Assembly: GCA_030038885.1 (NCBI GenBank)
Contig: JASHQY010000085.1
Coordinates: 1 to 21,152 of the forward strand
Reading direction: 5' to 3'
DNA from: Thermoplasmata archaeon
GTDB lineage: Archaea; Thermoplasmatota; Thermoplasmata; Lutacidiplasmatales; UBA184
DNA length: 21,152 nt
The translations under genes were made by a program, and so were the position numbers. Shown piece by piece: positions 14,166-20,588 of this stretch. Under the pieces are notes generated by a model, which was given only the letters and a program-made list of their open reading frames with translations, was not told where the DNA came from and did no database searches. Position 1 is the first letter of the stretch. Each line of letters starts with the position of its first letter.

Positions 14166-15134
14166 TCAGGTCCCCCCGACCCCCTCCCGCAGCGGGTCCC
14201 GGGGGTCGAAGACGAGGGTCGACTCTCCGGTGACGAACGCCGAGCCGGTGATCCGGGGCCGGATCCCGACCGGCAGCGCCTCGGCGCTCCCTTCGAACAC
14301 CCCGCCGAGGATCCCCTCCTGCCGCCAGCGCGCGCCCGGCGCGAGGCGACGGTCGGCGACGAGGCACGCCATCTTCGCGCTCGTGCCGGTGCCGCACGGC
14401 GAGCGGTCGTACGCGTCGCCCGGGCAGAGCACGAAGTTCCGGGCGTCGTTCTCCGACCGCTCGGGCGGTCCCGAGAGCTCGACGTGGTCGATCGGCGCGC
14501 GGTCGGCCCCGGTCACCCCGTCCCGGACGAGCGCGGACCGCACCGCCCGGCAGTAGTCGGTCAGCTCGCGCGCGGACGAGACCCGCAGCGGCACCGGGGC
14601 GCCCTCGAGGAGGAAGAACCAGTTCCCGCCCCACGCCACGTCGCCGGTCACCGGGCCGTACCCCGGGACGTCGAGCCGGATCCCCGTCCGGTGGCGGTAG
14701 CTCGGCACGTTCCAGAACGAGACCGACCCGTCGGCGTTCAGCTCGGTCGCCACGGCGCCGACCGGGGTCCCCACGGTCGCCCGTCCGGGGGCGAGGCGGC
14801 CCAGATGCGCGAGGGTCGTGACGACGCCGATCGTCCCGTGTCCGCACATGCCGAGGTAGCCGACGTTGTTGAAGAACACGATGCCGGTCGCGTGCGTCGG
14901 ATCGTCGGGAGGGCAGAGGAGCGCGCCGACCATTCCGTCGGTGCCGCGCGGCTCGGTCACCAGGGCCCGGCGGAACCGGTCGTGGTCCGTGCGCAGGCGC
15001 TCCCGCCGCGCGGCGAGCGATCCCGGCCCGAGCTCCGGCCCGCCGTCGATCACGACGCGCGTCGGCTCGCCCTCGGTGTGGGAATCGACCACGCGGACGC
15101 GACGGGGCGGCTCCGATCCCGGGGCGCTCGGCAC
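14166..15134 (-). CDS. 4-hydroxyproline 2-epimerase (proline racemase family)
   Basis: Interconverts trans-4-hydroxy-L-proline and cis-4-hydroxy-D-proline, the first step of the bacterial-type hydroxyproline catabolic route. The 322-residue protein has VDSHTEGEPTRVVIDGGP (16-33), the first catalytic cysteine in GYLGMCGHGTIG (C97) and the second in DRSPCGTGTSAKM (C247). Both cysteines are present, so it is a racemase/epimerase and not a trans-3-hydroxyproline dehydratase, which has Thr at the second site. AWGGNWFF and NFVLCPGDAYDRSPCGTG are characteristic of the 4-hydroxyproline epimerase branch rather than proline racemase. Start is GTG 15134, with a GAGAGGG stretch upstream. It lies 40 nt after the S53 peptidase gene and 37 nt before the deaminase gene. 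Confidence 0.92.
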   Translation of the reverse strand: MPSAPGSEPPRRVRVVDSHTEGEPTRVVIDGGPELGPGSLAARRERLRTDHDRFRRALVTEPRGTDGMVGALLCPPDDPTHATGIVFFNNVGYLGMCGHGTIGVVTTLAHLGRLAPGRATVGTPVGAVATELNADGSVSFWNVPSYRHRTGIRLDVPGYGPVTGDVAWGGNWFFLLEGAPVPLRVSSARELTDYCRAVRSALVRDGVTGADRAPIDHVELSGPPERSENDARNFVLCPGDAYDRSPCGTGTSAKMACLVADRRLAPGARWRQEGILGGVFEGSAEALPVGIRPRITGSAFVTGESTLVFDPRDPLREGVGGT

Positions 15135-15167
15135 GGACCCTCTCGCGCCGGCCGAAGGGCGGGCCCC

Positions 15168-15174
15168 GTTTACC
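15168..15174 (-). promoter_or_regulatory. Possible internal TATA element before the epimerase gene
   Basis: GGTAAAC on the minus strand, overlapping the end region of the S53 peptidase gene and centred 37 nt before the epimerase GTG, which would give a leader of about 10 nt. It may allow the catabolic genes to be expressed without the peptidase gene. Confidence 0.35.
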
Positions 15175-16746
15175 CTAGTCCCCGCGCAGGACGGTCGCGA
15201 GCGTCGTCCCCTCCGGCGACCCGAGGCCCGTGCACGGGTCCCAACCGGGGCCGGCCCGGTAGCCCCCGTTGCCCCCCGCGGTGATGTCGCGGAACGCCCC
15301 GGACCCGGCCGCGGCGTAGAGCCGGGGCGTGACGAACCCGAGCGGCGCTCCCAAGAGCTGGTTCAGGCGGGCGAGGAGCGCCGCCCACAGCGGCGCGACC
15401 GCGCTCGTGCCGCCGACGACGCTCGCCGTCCCGTCGATCCGCACCCGGTAGCCGGTCGTCGGGTCCGCGTCGCCCGCGACGTCGGGCACGCCGCGGCCCA
15501 CGAATCCCTGCGGGCCCGGCGGCACGCGGGCGCTCGCCTGGTACGCCGGTCGGGGGAAGTCGACGCTCACCCCGCCGCCGGTCGCGCCGCCCCCGCTCGC
15601 CAGGTCGTTCCAGACGACCTCCTGCGCGATCGCGCGGCCGCGGAGGACGAGTCGGGTCCCCCCGCACGCGAGGACGTCGGGGCTCGAGGCCGGGAAGTCG
15701 ACGGCGAGCCCCGTCCCGGGGCCGCCGTCGTCGGCGCCGTCATCGCCGGCCGAGGCCACGACCGTGACCCCGAGGCCCGCCGCGTCCTCGAACACCGAGG
15801 CGAACGCCGCGCGCGCCTGGGCGGTCCACGACCCCTCGGGACCGCCCCAGCTGACCGAGACGACCGACGGGCGGCGCGTCGGATCGTGGACCGCCGTCGC
15901 GAGCGCGTCGAGGAACCCCGCATCGGTGTTCGGCGCGAAGTAGACCGCGATCGTCGCGCCCGGGGCGAGCGCCCCCGCGACCTCGACGTCCAGCTCGACC
16001 TCCGCGTCCGGCCCGCCCGGGTCGCCGGTGGGGGAGTTCGTCGCGCCGTCGACCGGGACCGCGGTCACGGTCGGTGCGGGGACCCCGAGGCCGGCGAAGT
16101 ACGTCGCGAGGTCCGCCGCGCGGTAGCCGCCCCCGAGCTCGATCAGCGCGAGGCACTCGCCGGTCCCGTCGGCGTCGGGCGGATAGGTGTAGGCGGCCGC
16201 GACCTGGAGCGGGGTGTACGATCGGGCCCCGGGCACGTTCGCGGGGCAGATCCGCAAGTGGGTCCGGGCCTGCGGCCGGTCGTCGAGCCCGAGCACGGCG
16301 ATCAGGCGGCCCGCGAGCGCGGGGGGCACCCGCACCGGACCGATCCGGCCCCGGTACGGACCGCGGGGATCGTCGTACCGGTCGAGGACGACCCCGAACG
16401 CGGTCGCGAGGCTCCCCACGGGGCCGGCCAGGCGGACGACGCGCCGGGCCCGGTCGGCCTCGACGATCTCGAACCCCGACGATCGGGCCCAGTCGCGGAC
16501 CGCCGCGAGGTCCTCGTCGGCCGCCCCGTACGCGGCCACGAACTCGTCGCGCCCGAGGCGCCGGCCGCCGCGGCCGGAGCGGCCGAGGAAGTCCCGGATC
16601 GGCGGCGCCCGGCTCGAGGGGGTCCGGCGGAGCACGAGCGTCACGGACGCCGGCGCGCCCGGGTCCACGCGGCCCGCCGGCCGGGCGCCGACCGGCGCGC
16701 TGCGCTCACTGCCGGGGAGCTCGACCAGCGCAGCGGCGGGTTCCAT
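15175..16746 (-). CDS. S53 family serine-carboxyl peptidase (kumamolisin-like sedolisin) with prodomain
   Basis: Acid-active endopeptidase made as a self-cleaving proenzyme. Numbering from ATG 16746 (523 residues): a pro-kumamolisin activation domain (about 33-165), then the subtilisin-fold catalytic domain. The triad is E249 and D253 in EVELD, and S448 in GGTSAVAPLWAA, with oxyanion Asp D335 in SAGDDGA. The E-to-D spacing (4), D-to-D spacing (82) and E-to-W spacing in SWGGPE (51) equal those I recall for kumamolisin. The C-terminal FRDITAGGNGGY and GWDPCTGLGSP form the calcium site. No classical signal peptide is visible, as in kumamolisin precursors. A TTG at 16782 would add 12 residues; the ATG is preferred because the longer N-terminus would run through the promoter repeats. 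Very high resemblance to bacterial kumamolisins suggests transfer (inference). Confidence 0.95.
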   Translation of the reverse strand: MEPAAALVELPGSERSAPVGARPAGRVDPGAPASVTLVLRRTPSSRAPPIRDFLGRSGRGGRRLGRDEFVAAYGAADEDLAAVRDWARSSGFEIVEADRARRVVRLAGPVGSLATAFGVVLDRYDDPRGPYRGRIGPVRVPPALAGRLIAVLGLDDRPQARTHLRICPANVPGARSYTPLQVAAAYTYPPDADGTGECLALIELGGGYRAADLATYFAGLGVPAPTVTAVPVDGATNSPTGDPGGPDAEVELDVEVAGALAPGATIAVYFAPNTDAGFLDALATAVHDPTRRPSVVSVSWGGPEGSWTAQARAAFASVFEDAAGLGVTVVASAGDDGADDGGPGTGLAVDFPASSPDVLACGGTRLVLRGRAIAQEVVWNDLASGGGATGGGVSVDFPRPAYQASARVPPGPQGFVGRGVPDVAGDADPTTGYRVRIDGTASVVGGTSAVAPLWAALLARLNQLLGAPLGFVTPRLYAAAGSGAFRDITAGGNGGYRAGPGWDPCTGLGSPEGTTLATVLRGD

Positions 16747-16757
16747 GCGCGACCTAC

Positions 16758-16790
16758 CGGGGAAAGAAGCGCTCCGGGGCAAAAGCGCTC
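16758..16790 (-). promoter_or_regulatory. Tandem imperfect repeat over the presumed S53/hydroxyproline operon promoter
   Basis: On the plus strand CGGGGAAAGAAGCGCTC (16758-16774) is followed directly by CGGGGCAAAAGCGCTC (16775-16790). Each unit contains the palindrome AGCGCT, 16 bp apart. Read on the minus strand, the TTTT of the second unit (16781-16784) is 35 nt before the ATG and could be a weak TATA element, so a protein bound here could control the operon. The T-rich runs could alternatively serve to terminate the upstream ksgA transcript. Confidence 0.45.
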
Positions 16791-16821
16791 GCCGCCGGGA
16801 GTCCCCGACGCACCGTGGCGC

Positions 16822-17634
16822 TCACTCGAGGCGCCGGGTCAGCGCGAACAGGGCCTCGGGCGGGAGGGCCTCGGGTCGCAGGGTCGCCCAGCCGGCCGGC
16901 CACCCCGCCTCGCGGGCGAGCGCGGCCGCGTCGCGGCCCGGCCGCGCGAGGCGGGGAAGGAGGTTGCCGAGCTGCTTGCGCCGGGACGAGAAGAGCGTCC
17001 GCACGACCCGCTCGAACGTCGCCGGCGAGCCGACCGGCAGCGTCCCGGTCCGCGCGACGTGCACGCCGAGCCGGCTCTCGACCTCGGGCGTCGGGGAGAA
17101 CGCGGCCGCCGGCACCGGGCGGAACAGCTCGACCTCGCCGTAGAGCCGGGCGAACAGGCTCAACCGGCCGTAGCGCTTCGAGCCCGGCGCGGCCGCGAGG
17201 CGCTCGGCGACCTCGCGCTGGACGAGGAACACGACCCGGGGGGTCCGCGCCGCGAGGAGCCGGAGGAGGATCGGCGTCGCGGCCGAGTACGGGAGGTTCC
17301 CGACCACGCACGCCGCGGGCGGCAGGTCGATCGTCCGCGCATCGCCGACGACGAGCGCGATCCGGTCCCCGAACGTCGACCTAAGGAAGCCCGCGAGGCG
17401 GGGGTCCCGCTCCACGACCGAGAGCGGCCGGATCCCCCGGCGGACGAGCGCCGCAGTGAGGATCCCCAGGCCGCCGCCGATCTCGACGACCGGGCGCCCC
17501 GGGCCCGCGTCGGCCAGCGCCGCCTCCGCGTCGGCGACGAAGGGGTCCGCGAGGAACGACTGCCCCCACGCCTTCGCGGGACGGACGCCGAGCGCGGCGA
17601 GCGTCCGTCGGATCTCCTCCGGGCGTTCGGGCAC
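16822..17634 (-). CDS. ksgA: 16S rRNA adenine dimethyltransferase KsgA/Dim1
   Basis: Dimethylates the two adjacent adenines in the 3'-terminal helix of 16S rRNA late in small-subunit assembly, using SAM. With GTG 17634 as start (270 residues), WGQSFLADP (23-31) is the N-terminal signature, VVEIGGGLGIL (49-59) is SAM motif I, VVERD is the acidic loop and NLPYSAATPIL (113-123) is the NLPY catalytic motif; a helical C-terminal domain follows with SSRRKQLGNLLP. An upstream GTG at 17697 would add 21 Ser/Arg-rich residues that only overlap the DUF655 gene in another frame, so the shorter start is chosen. It lies 25 nt after DUF655 and is the last gene of the information-processing cluster. Confidence 0.95.
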   Translation of the reverse strand: MPERPEEIRRTLAALGVRPAKAWGQSFLADPFVADAEAALADAGPGRPVVEIGGGLGILTAALVRRGIRPLSVVERDPRLAGFLRSTFGDRIALVVGDARTIDLPPAACVVGNLPYSAATPILLRLLAARTPRVVFLVQREVAERLAAAPGSKRYGRLSLFARLYGEVELFRPVPAAAFSPTPEVESRLGVHVARTGTLPVGSPATFERVVRTLFSSRRKQLGNLLPRLARPGRDAAALAREAGWPAGWATLRPEALPPEALFALTRRLE

Positions 17635-17659
17635 CCGGAACTCGGCGCGCGCGCGCGGG

Positions 17660-18205
17660 CTACGGGGCGACGAAGAGGCGGTACTTGTCCTCGACACCGC
17701 TCAGTTCCTGCTCGATCCGCCCGACGATCAGCTTCTCGGGGCCCTTCACGTGGCAGCGCTGCTCCAATTCCTCGAAGCTCGCGAACGGCGCGCGCTTGCG
17801 CTCGTCCACGATCTGCTGCATGGTCTTCTTGCCGATCCCCGGCAGGAGCTCGAGCAAATGGAACCGTCGGGAGACCGCGGGGGACTCGTTGAAGAACCGG
17901 AGGTAGCGCGGCGCGTTCGCCCGCACGACCTTCTCGAGGGTCGCGGGGAGCTCGGAGCGGGCGGCGACCGTGAGCTCGTCGTAGCCGATGCGGCGGCGGA
18001 CGTGGTCGATCGGTGGCGCGGCCCCGGCGGCCGGCAGGAGCGGGATCCGGCGGCCGGCGGCGAGCTGGACGCCCGCGCGCGGCACGAGCTCGAACAGCTT
18101 GAGCTCCGCCTCACCGATCGCGAGGGCGAGCGGCTCCCGGTGGAACCCCCGTTCGGTCTGCCGACCGTTCGGCAGGTAGTCCAGGATGTACGCGTAGTTC
18201 TCCAC
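17660..18205 (-). CDS. DUF655 family protein, probable nucleic-acid-binding protein
   Basis: A conserved archaeal protein of unproven function. The 181 residues comprise an N-terminal OB-like beta region starting YAYILDYLPNG (4-14), an RIGYDELT segment, and a C-terminal helix-hairpin-helix motif LELLPGIGKKTMQQIVDERK (118-137) followed by PFASFEEL, which suggests DNA or RNA binding. Length is typical. It sits between rpo4 and ksgA, an order I recall for many euryarchaea, hinting at a link to transcription or rRNA maturation. Start is GTG 18205, 15 nt after the rpo4 stop. Confidence 0.9.
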   Translation of the reverse strand: MENYAYILDYLPNGRQTERGFHREPLALAIGEAELKLFELVPRAGVQLAAGRRIPLLPAAGAAPPIDHVRRRIGYDELTVAARSELPATLEKVVRANAPRYLRFFNESPAVSRRFHLLELLPGIGKKTMQQIVDERKRAPFASFEELEQRCHVKGPEKLIVGRIEQELSGVEDKYRLFVAP

Positions 18206-18220
18206 GGGCCGGGCCCCCGC

Positions 18221-18535
18221 TCATCGGTGCTGCGCCACGATCTCGAGGAGGCGTGTGATCTGCGCCTCGTCGAGCACGACCCGCTCCTTCGAGAACAGGA
18301 GGCGGATCTCTTCCGGGTACTGCGGGAGCGTGTCGGCGACCTTGACCGCGACCGTCGCGTCGACGTACGGGAGCGTCCGGAGCTCGGCGATCAGCCGCTC
18401 GGTCGCCTCGGTCGGGAGCCGGGCGAACATCTCGGCGTGCTGGAGCGCGAGGCCCGCCTCGCGGGGCAGCGTGCGGTGCGTCGCCTCGTCGGTCAGGAGG
18501 TCCCGGACCCGCGCGAGCGAGACCGGCTCAGGCAT
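18221..18535 (-). CDS. rpo4: DNA-directed RNA polymerase subunit Rpo4 (RpoF, Rpb4 homologue)
   Basis: Stalk subunit of archaeal RNA polymerase that pairs with Rpo7 and contacts nascent RNA. The 104-residue helical protein has the family layout: an N-terminal strand-turn (EPVSLARVRDLLTDE), a helix ending LQHAEMFARLP, then the HRDC-like domain with LRTLPYVDATVAVKVADTLPQ and LDEAQITRLLEIV. Length is normal. Its ATG overlaps the end of rpl21e by eight bases, implying translational coupling. Confidence 0.9.
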   Translation of the reverse strand: MPEPVSLARVRDLLTDEATHRTLPREAGLALQHAEMFARLPTEATERLIAELRTLPYVDATVAVKVADTLPQYPEEIRLLFSKERVVLDEAQITRLLEIVAQHR

Positions 18536-18842
18536 CGGCGCCTCCGGAGGGCGTCACCGGCCACAGGTGGACCGGGGTCGCGATGAGGTCCTTGCGCTTC
18601 CCGCCGTCGAAGAACATGATGCGGTAGGCCCGTCCGCGCCGCTCGACGACCGTGCAGACCCGGCCCTGGTAGCGGGGGTGCGGTTGGCCGTGCGGGTCGG
18701 ACGGCTCGATGCGGACCATCACCTTCTCGCCGATCGCGAACTCCCGCAGGAACCGGGTGACCGGCGGGAGCCCGCGCTCGCGGACCTTCTTGGTGAACAC
18801 CCCGCGCGAGCGGGAGCGAAAGCCCTTCGAGCTCTTGACCAT
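18528..18842 (-). CDS. rpl21e: 50S ribosomal protein eL21
   Basis: Large-subunit ribosomal protein shared by archaea and eukaryotes. The 104-residue basic protein has the conserved start MVKSSKGFRSRSRGVFTKK (1-19) and an SH3-like barrel with FAIGEKVMVRIEPSDPHGQPH, RYQGRVCTVVERRGRAYRI and GGKRKDLIATPVHLWP. Length is typical. Its ATG follows the pus10 stop with no gap, and its 3' end overlaps rpo4. Confidence 0.96.
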   Translation of the reverse strand: MVKSSKGFRSRSRGVFTKKVRERGLPPVTRFLREFAIGEKVMVRIEPSDPHGQPHPRYQGRVCTVVERRGRAYRIMFFDGGKRKDLIATPVHLWPVTPSGGADA

Positions 18843-20081
18843 CTACGTTCCCTCCGTATCGTGGATCTCCAGCACGTCGAGGAACTCGACCTTCAGCGGG
18901 ACCCCGAGGAGGCCGGCGAGGCTCGGTTCGGTGCGCCCTCCATCCCCTTCCACCCATTCCTTGACGTAGGTGCCGGCCTCGGTCCTCAGGTCGAGCGTGA
19001 ACCGCCCGCGGGCGGCGTCCACGAGGCGCGCGGCGACGATCCGCCGCGTCCGTACGCGGTCGGCTCGACGATGCGCGACGCGGGTGGGGGTCCGCTGGGC
19101 GATCGCTCGGGCGAGCGCGAGGTCCAGCGCCTCATTAACCTTTGCCACCGCGACGTCGCCGAGGACCCCGACCCGGTAGCTCTTGTCCGGGCTCGCCTCC
19201 TTCACCCGGAGGACGTCGGCCGCGTCGGCCGGAGCGAGGTCGACGACCTCGACGCGCCCGCGCGCCGACTCCGCGAGCTCCGCGCCCAGGGCCACGAGAT
19301 CGAGCGAGCGGCGGCGCGGCCGCACGAGCTCGAGCACGAACGGCCGCCCCCGCCCCAGCATGCGGGCGTCGATGTCCTCCCGCCCCATCCCGTGGAACCG
19401 CGTGTCGGTCGCCCCGCTCGCGCGCAGGAACGGGGCCGCGACGACCTCCTCGACGCTCTCGGAGTAGGTCTTCCCGGTGCCGCCGCACGCCGCGCACCCC
19501 CGGCCGCGGCAGCGCCGGCACGGCCAGCGCGTCTGCGGGAGGGAGCGGTCGAGCTTCCGGTAGCGGCCCCGCACGTAGACCGGCAGGACCGTGACCTCCA
19601 CGCGCCCGACCGCCAGGTCGGCCAGGAACACCACGTCCGGGCGCTCGGGGCCCCCGGCGGCCCCCGAGCGCCGCTCGATCTGCTTTCCGAGCTCCCGGTT
19701 GAACGCCGAGCGCAGGCTCTCGCCCCACTCGGTCCCGACGTCGGACCAGAGCGCCTCCTCGCGCGCGAGGAGCTCGGGCTCCCAGCGCGAGCCGCACGTG
19801 AACCGGTGCCACTCGAACCCCTCGGCGGCCCGCACGGCCCGCTCGACCCAGACCTCGGTCCGCGCGAAGAGCCCCGCGCAGCCGACGCACGCGGGCCCGG
19901 GGTCCGCGCCCGGGGCCCCGAGAGCCGCGCGCAGACGGGCCGCCCGCTCCGGGTTCGTGAGCCCGTGGCCGAGGCGGCCGAACAGCCGGCCGAAGCATTC
20001 CGGGCAGAGCGCGAGGCCCTCGGCCCGGCGCGCCGCCGCGAGGGCGCTCTCGGGCACGTCGAACGGAGGAGGGTCGGGCAC
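18843..20081 (-). CDS. pus10: tRNA pseudouridine synthase Pus10
   Basis: Makes pseudouridine at positions 54 and/or 55 of the tRNA T-loop in archaea, where TruB-type enzymes do not do this. The 412-residue protein has an N-terminal THUMP-like accessory domain with zinc-ligand pairs CPECF (26-30) and CVGC (65-68), a family-typical CRRCRGRGCAACGGTGKTY (188-206), the catalytic segment GREDIDARMLGRGRP (233-247) containing the active Asp, and a C-terminal catalytic half ending YVKEWVEGDGGRTEPSLAGLL. Length is typical. GTG 20081 is the first usable start; a GGTGA lies about eight bases upstream and a TATA box at 20141-20148 gives a leader near 37 nt. First gene of the pus10-rpl21e-rpo4-DUF655-ksgA set. 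Confidence 0.95.
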   Translation of the reverse strand: MPDPPPFDVPESALAAARRAEGLALCPECFGRLFGRLGHGLTNPERAARLRAALGAPGADPGPACVGCAGLFARTEVWVERAVRAAEGFEWHRFTCGSRWEPELLAREEALWSDVGTEWGESLRSAFNRELGKQIERRSGAAGGPERPDVVFLADLAVGRVEVTVLPVYVRGRYRKLDRSLPQTRWPCRRCRGRGCAACGGTGKTYSESVEEVVAAPFLRASGATDTRFHGMGREDIDARMLGRGRPFVLELVRPRRRSLDLVALGAELAESARGRVEVVDLAPADAADVLRVKEASPDKSYRVGVLGDVAVAKVNEALDLALARAIAQRTPTRVAHRRADRVRTRRIVAARLVDAARGRFTLDLRTEAGTYVKEWVEGDGGRTEPSLAGLLGVPLKVEFLDVLEIHDTEGT

Positions 20082-20140
20082 GCCGCGCTCACCTGCGCCC
20101 GGGGGACCGCTCCCTCGGGGGACGGACGGTAGACCCCCGG

Positions 20141-20148
20141 CTATTTAG
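20141..20148. promoter_or_regulatory. Shared palindromic TATA element between pus10 and the divergent gene
   Basis: CTATTTAG on the plus strand reads CTAAATAG on the minus strand, the only A+T-rich spot in the 94-nt gap. Its centre is about 31 nt before the plus-strand ATG at 20176 (near-leaderless) and about 63 nt before the pus10 GTG. It could drive both genes. Confidence 0.5.
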
Positions 20149-20175
20149 TGGCGCGACGGTTGGGCGCGCCACCCC

Positions 20176-20571
20176 ATGGCGTCGATCACGGAGGCGGAGC
20201 TCACGCGCGCGATCGAGCGGACGCTCGTGGCGCGGGGGAAGATGACCCCGCCCGAGGCGCGCTCGACCGCGCGGATGGTCCTCGGCTACTTCGGCCTCGA
20301 CGACGCGGTCCTCGACAACAAGCTCTCGAGCGAGGACCGGGACCGGTTCTACCAGCTCGAGGAGGAGGGCCTCCTCACGAGCGAGGAGGAGGACGCGACG
20401 GTCTCCCGGGGCAAGACGTGGCGGATCCACTACTGGCTCCTCAAGAAGGCGCGGATCCGGGACGTCGGCCAGGCGGGCGACGCGCCGGCGTCCGAGGACG
20501 CGAGCACGGTCTACCGCGACATCGGCGAGTCCGACTGGAAGCGCCGGGCCGAGCCGCCGCGGGGCCCGTAG
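20176..20571 (+). CDS. Small conserved protein, DUF6015-like
   Basis: A 131-residue, acidic, largely helical cytosolic protein. The N-terminal half (ITEAELTRAIERTLVARG, then TARMVLGYFGLDDAVLDNKL) and the FYQLEEEGLLTSEEED and RIHYWLL segments resemble what I recall of DUF6015 proteins in Thermoplasmata-related archaea; I cannot confirm this by search. There is no catalytic motif, signal sequence or membrane helix. The two helical halves joined by a short strand could form a winged-helix-like fold, but that is a guess. The C-terminus (after about residue 95) looks disordered. ATG 20176 is preceded by a TATA element at -31. It is divergent from pus10 and convergent with the PrsW-like gene. Confidence 0.8.
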   Translation: MASITEAELTRAIERTLVARGKMTPPEARSTARMVLGYFGLDDAVLDNKLSSEDRDRFYQLEEEGLLTSEEEDATVSRGKTWRIHYWLLKKARIRDVGQAGDAPASEDASTVYRDIGESDWKRRAEPPRGP

Positions 20572-20588
20572 CGCCGGCTCACCGGCGC
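20571..20588. terminator. Hairpin across two convergent stop codons
   Basis: GCGCCGG (20571-20577), loop CTCA, CCGGCGC (20582-20588): a perfect seven-base stem. The left arm begins on the last base of the plus-strand TAG and the loop contains the minus-strand TGA, so it sits at the 3' end of both genes and could serve both directions. Confidence 0.5.

Noticed and set aside
16747..16782. Twelve-residue N-terminal extension of the S53 peptidase from TTG 16782
   Set aside because: It would place the coding start within the tandem repeats and the T-rich promoter-like element; ATG 16746 gives a protein that begins like other kumamolisin precursors.
17635..17697. 21-residue N-terminal extension of KsgA
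   Set aside because: Ser/Arg-rich and lying over the DUF655 3' end in another frame; the conserved KsgA sequence begins after GTG 17634.
14866..17892. 1008-residue plus-strand ORF opposite epimerase, S53 peptidase and ksgA
   Set aside because: The longest open frame in the window, but it is antisense to three genes with clear catalytic motifs and has shadow-like composition.
18255..20132. 625-residue plus-strand ORF opposite rpo4, rpl21e and pus10
   Set aside because: Antisense shadow with Arg/Asp/Leu repeats; no recognisable domain.
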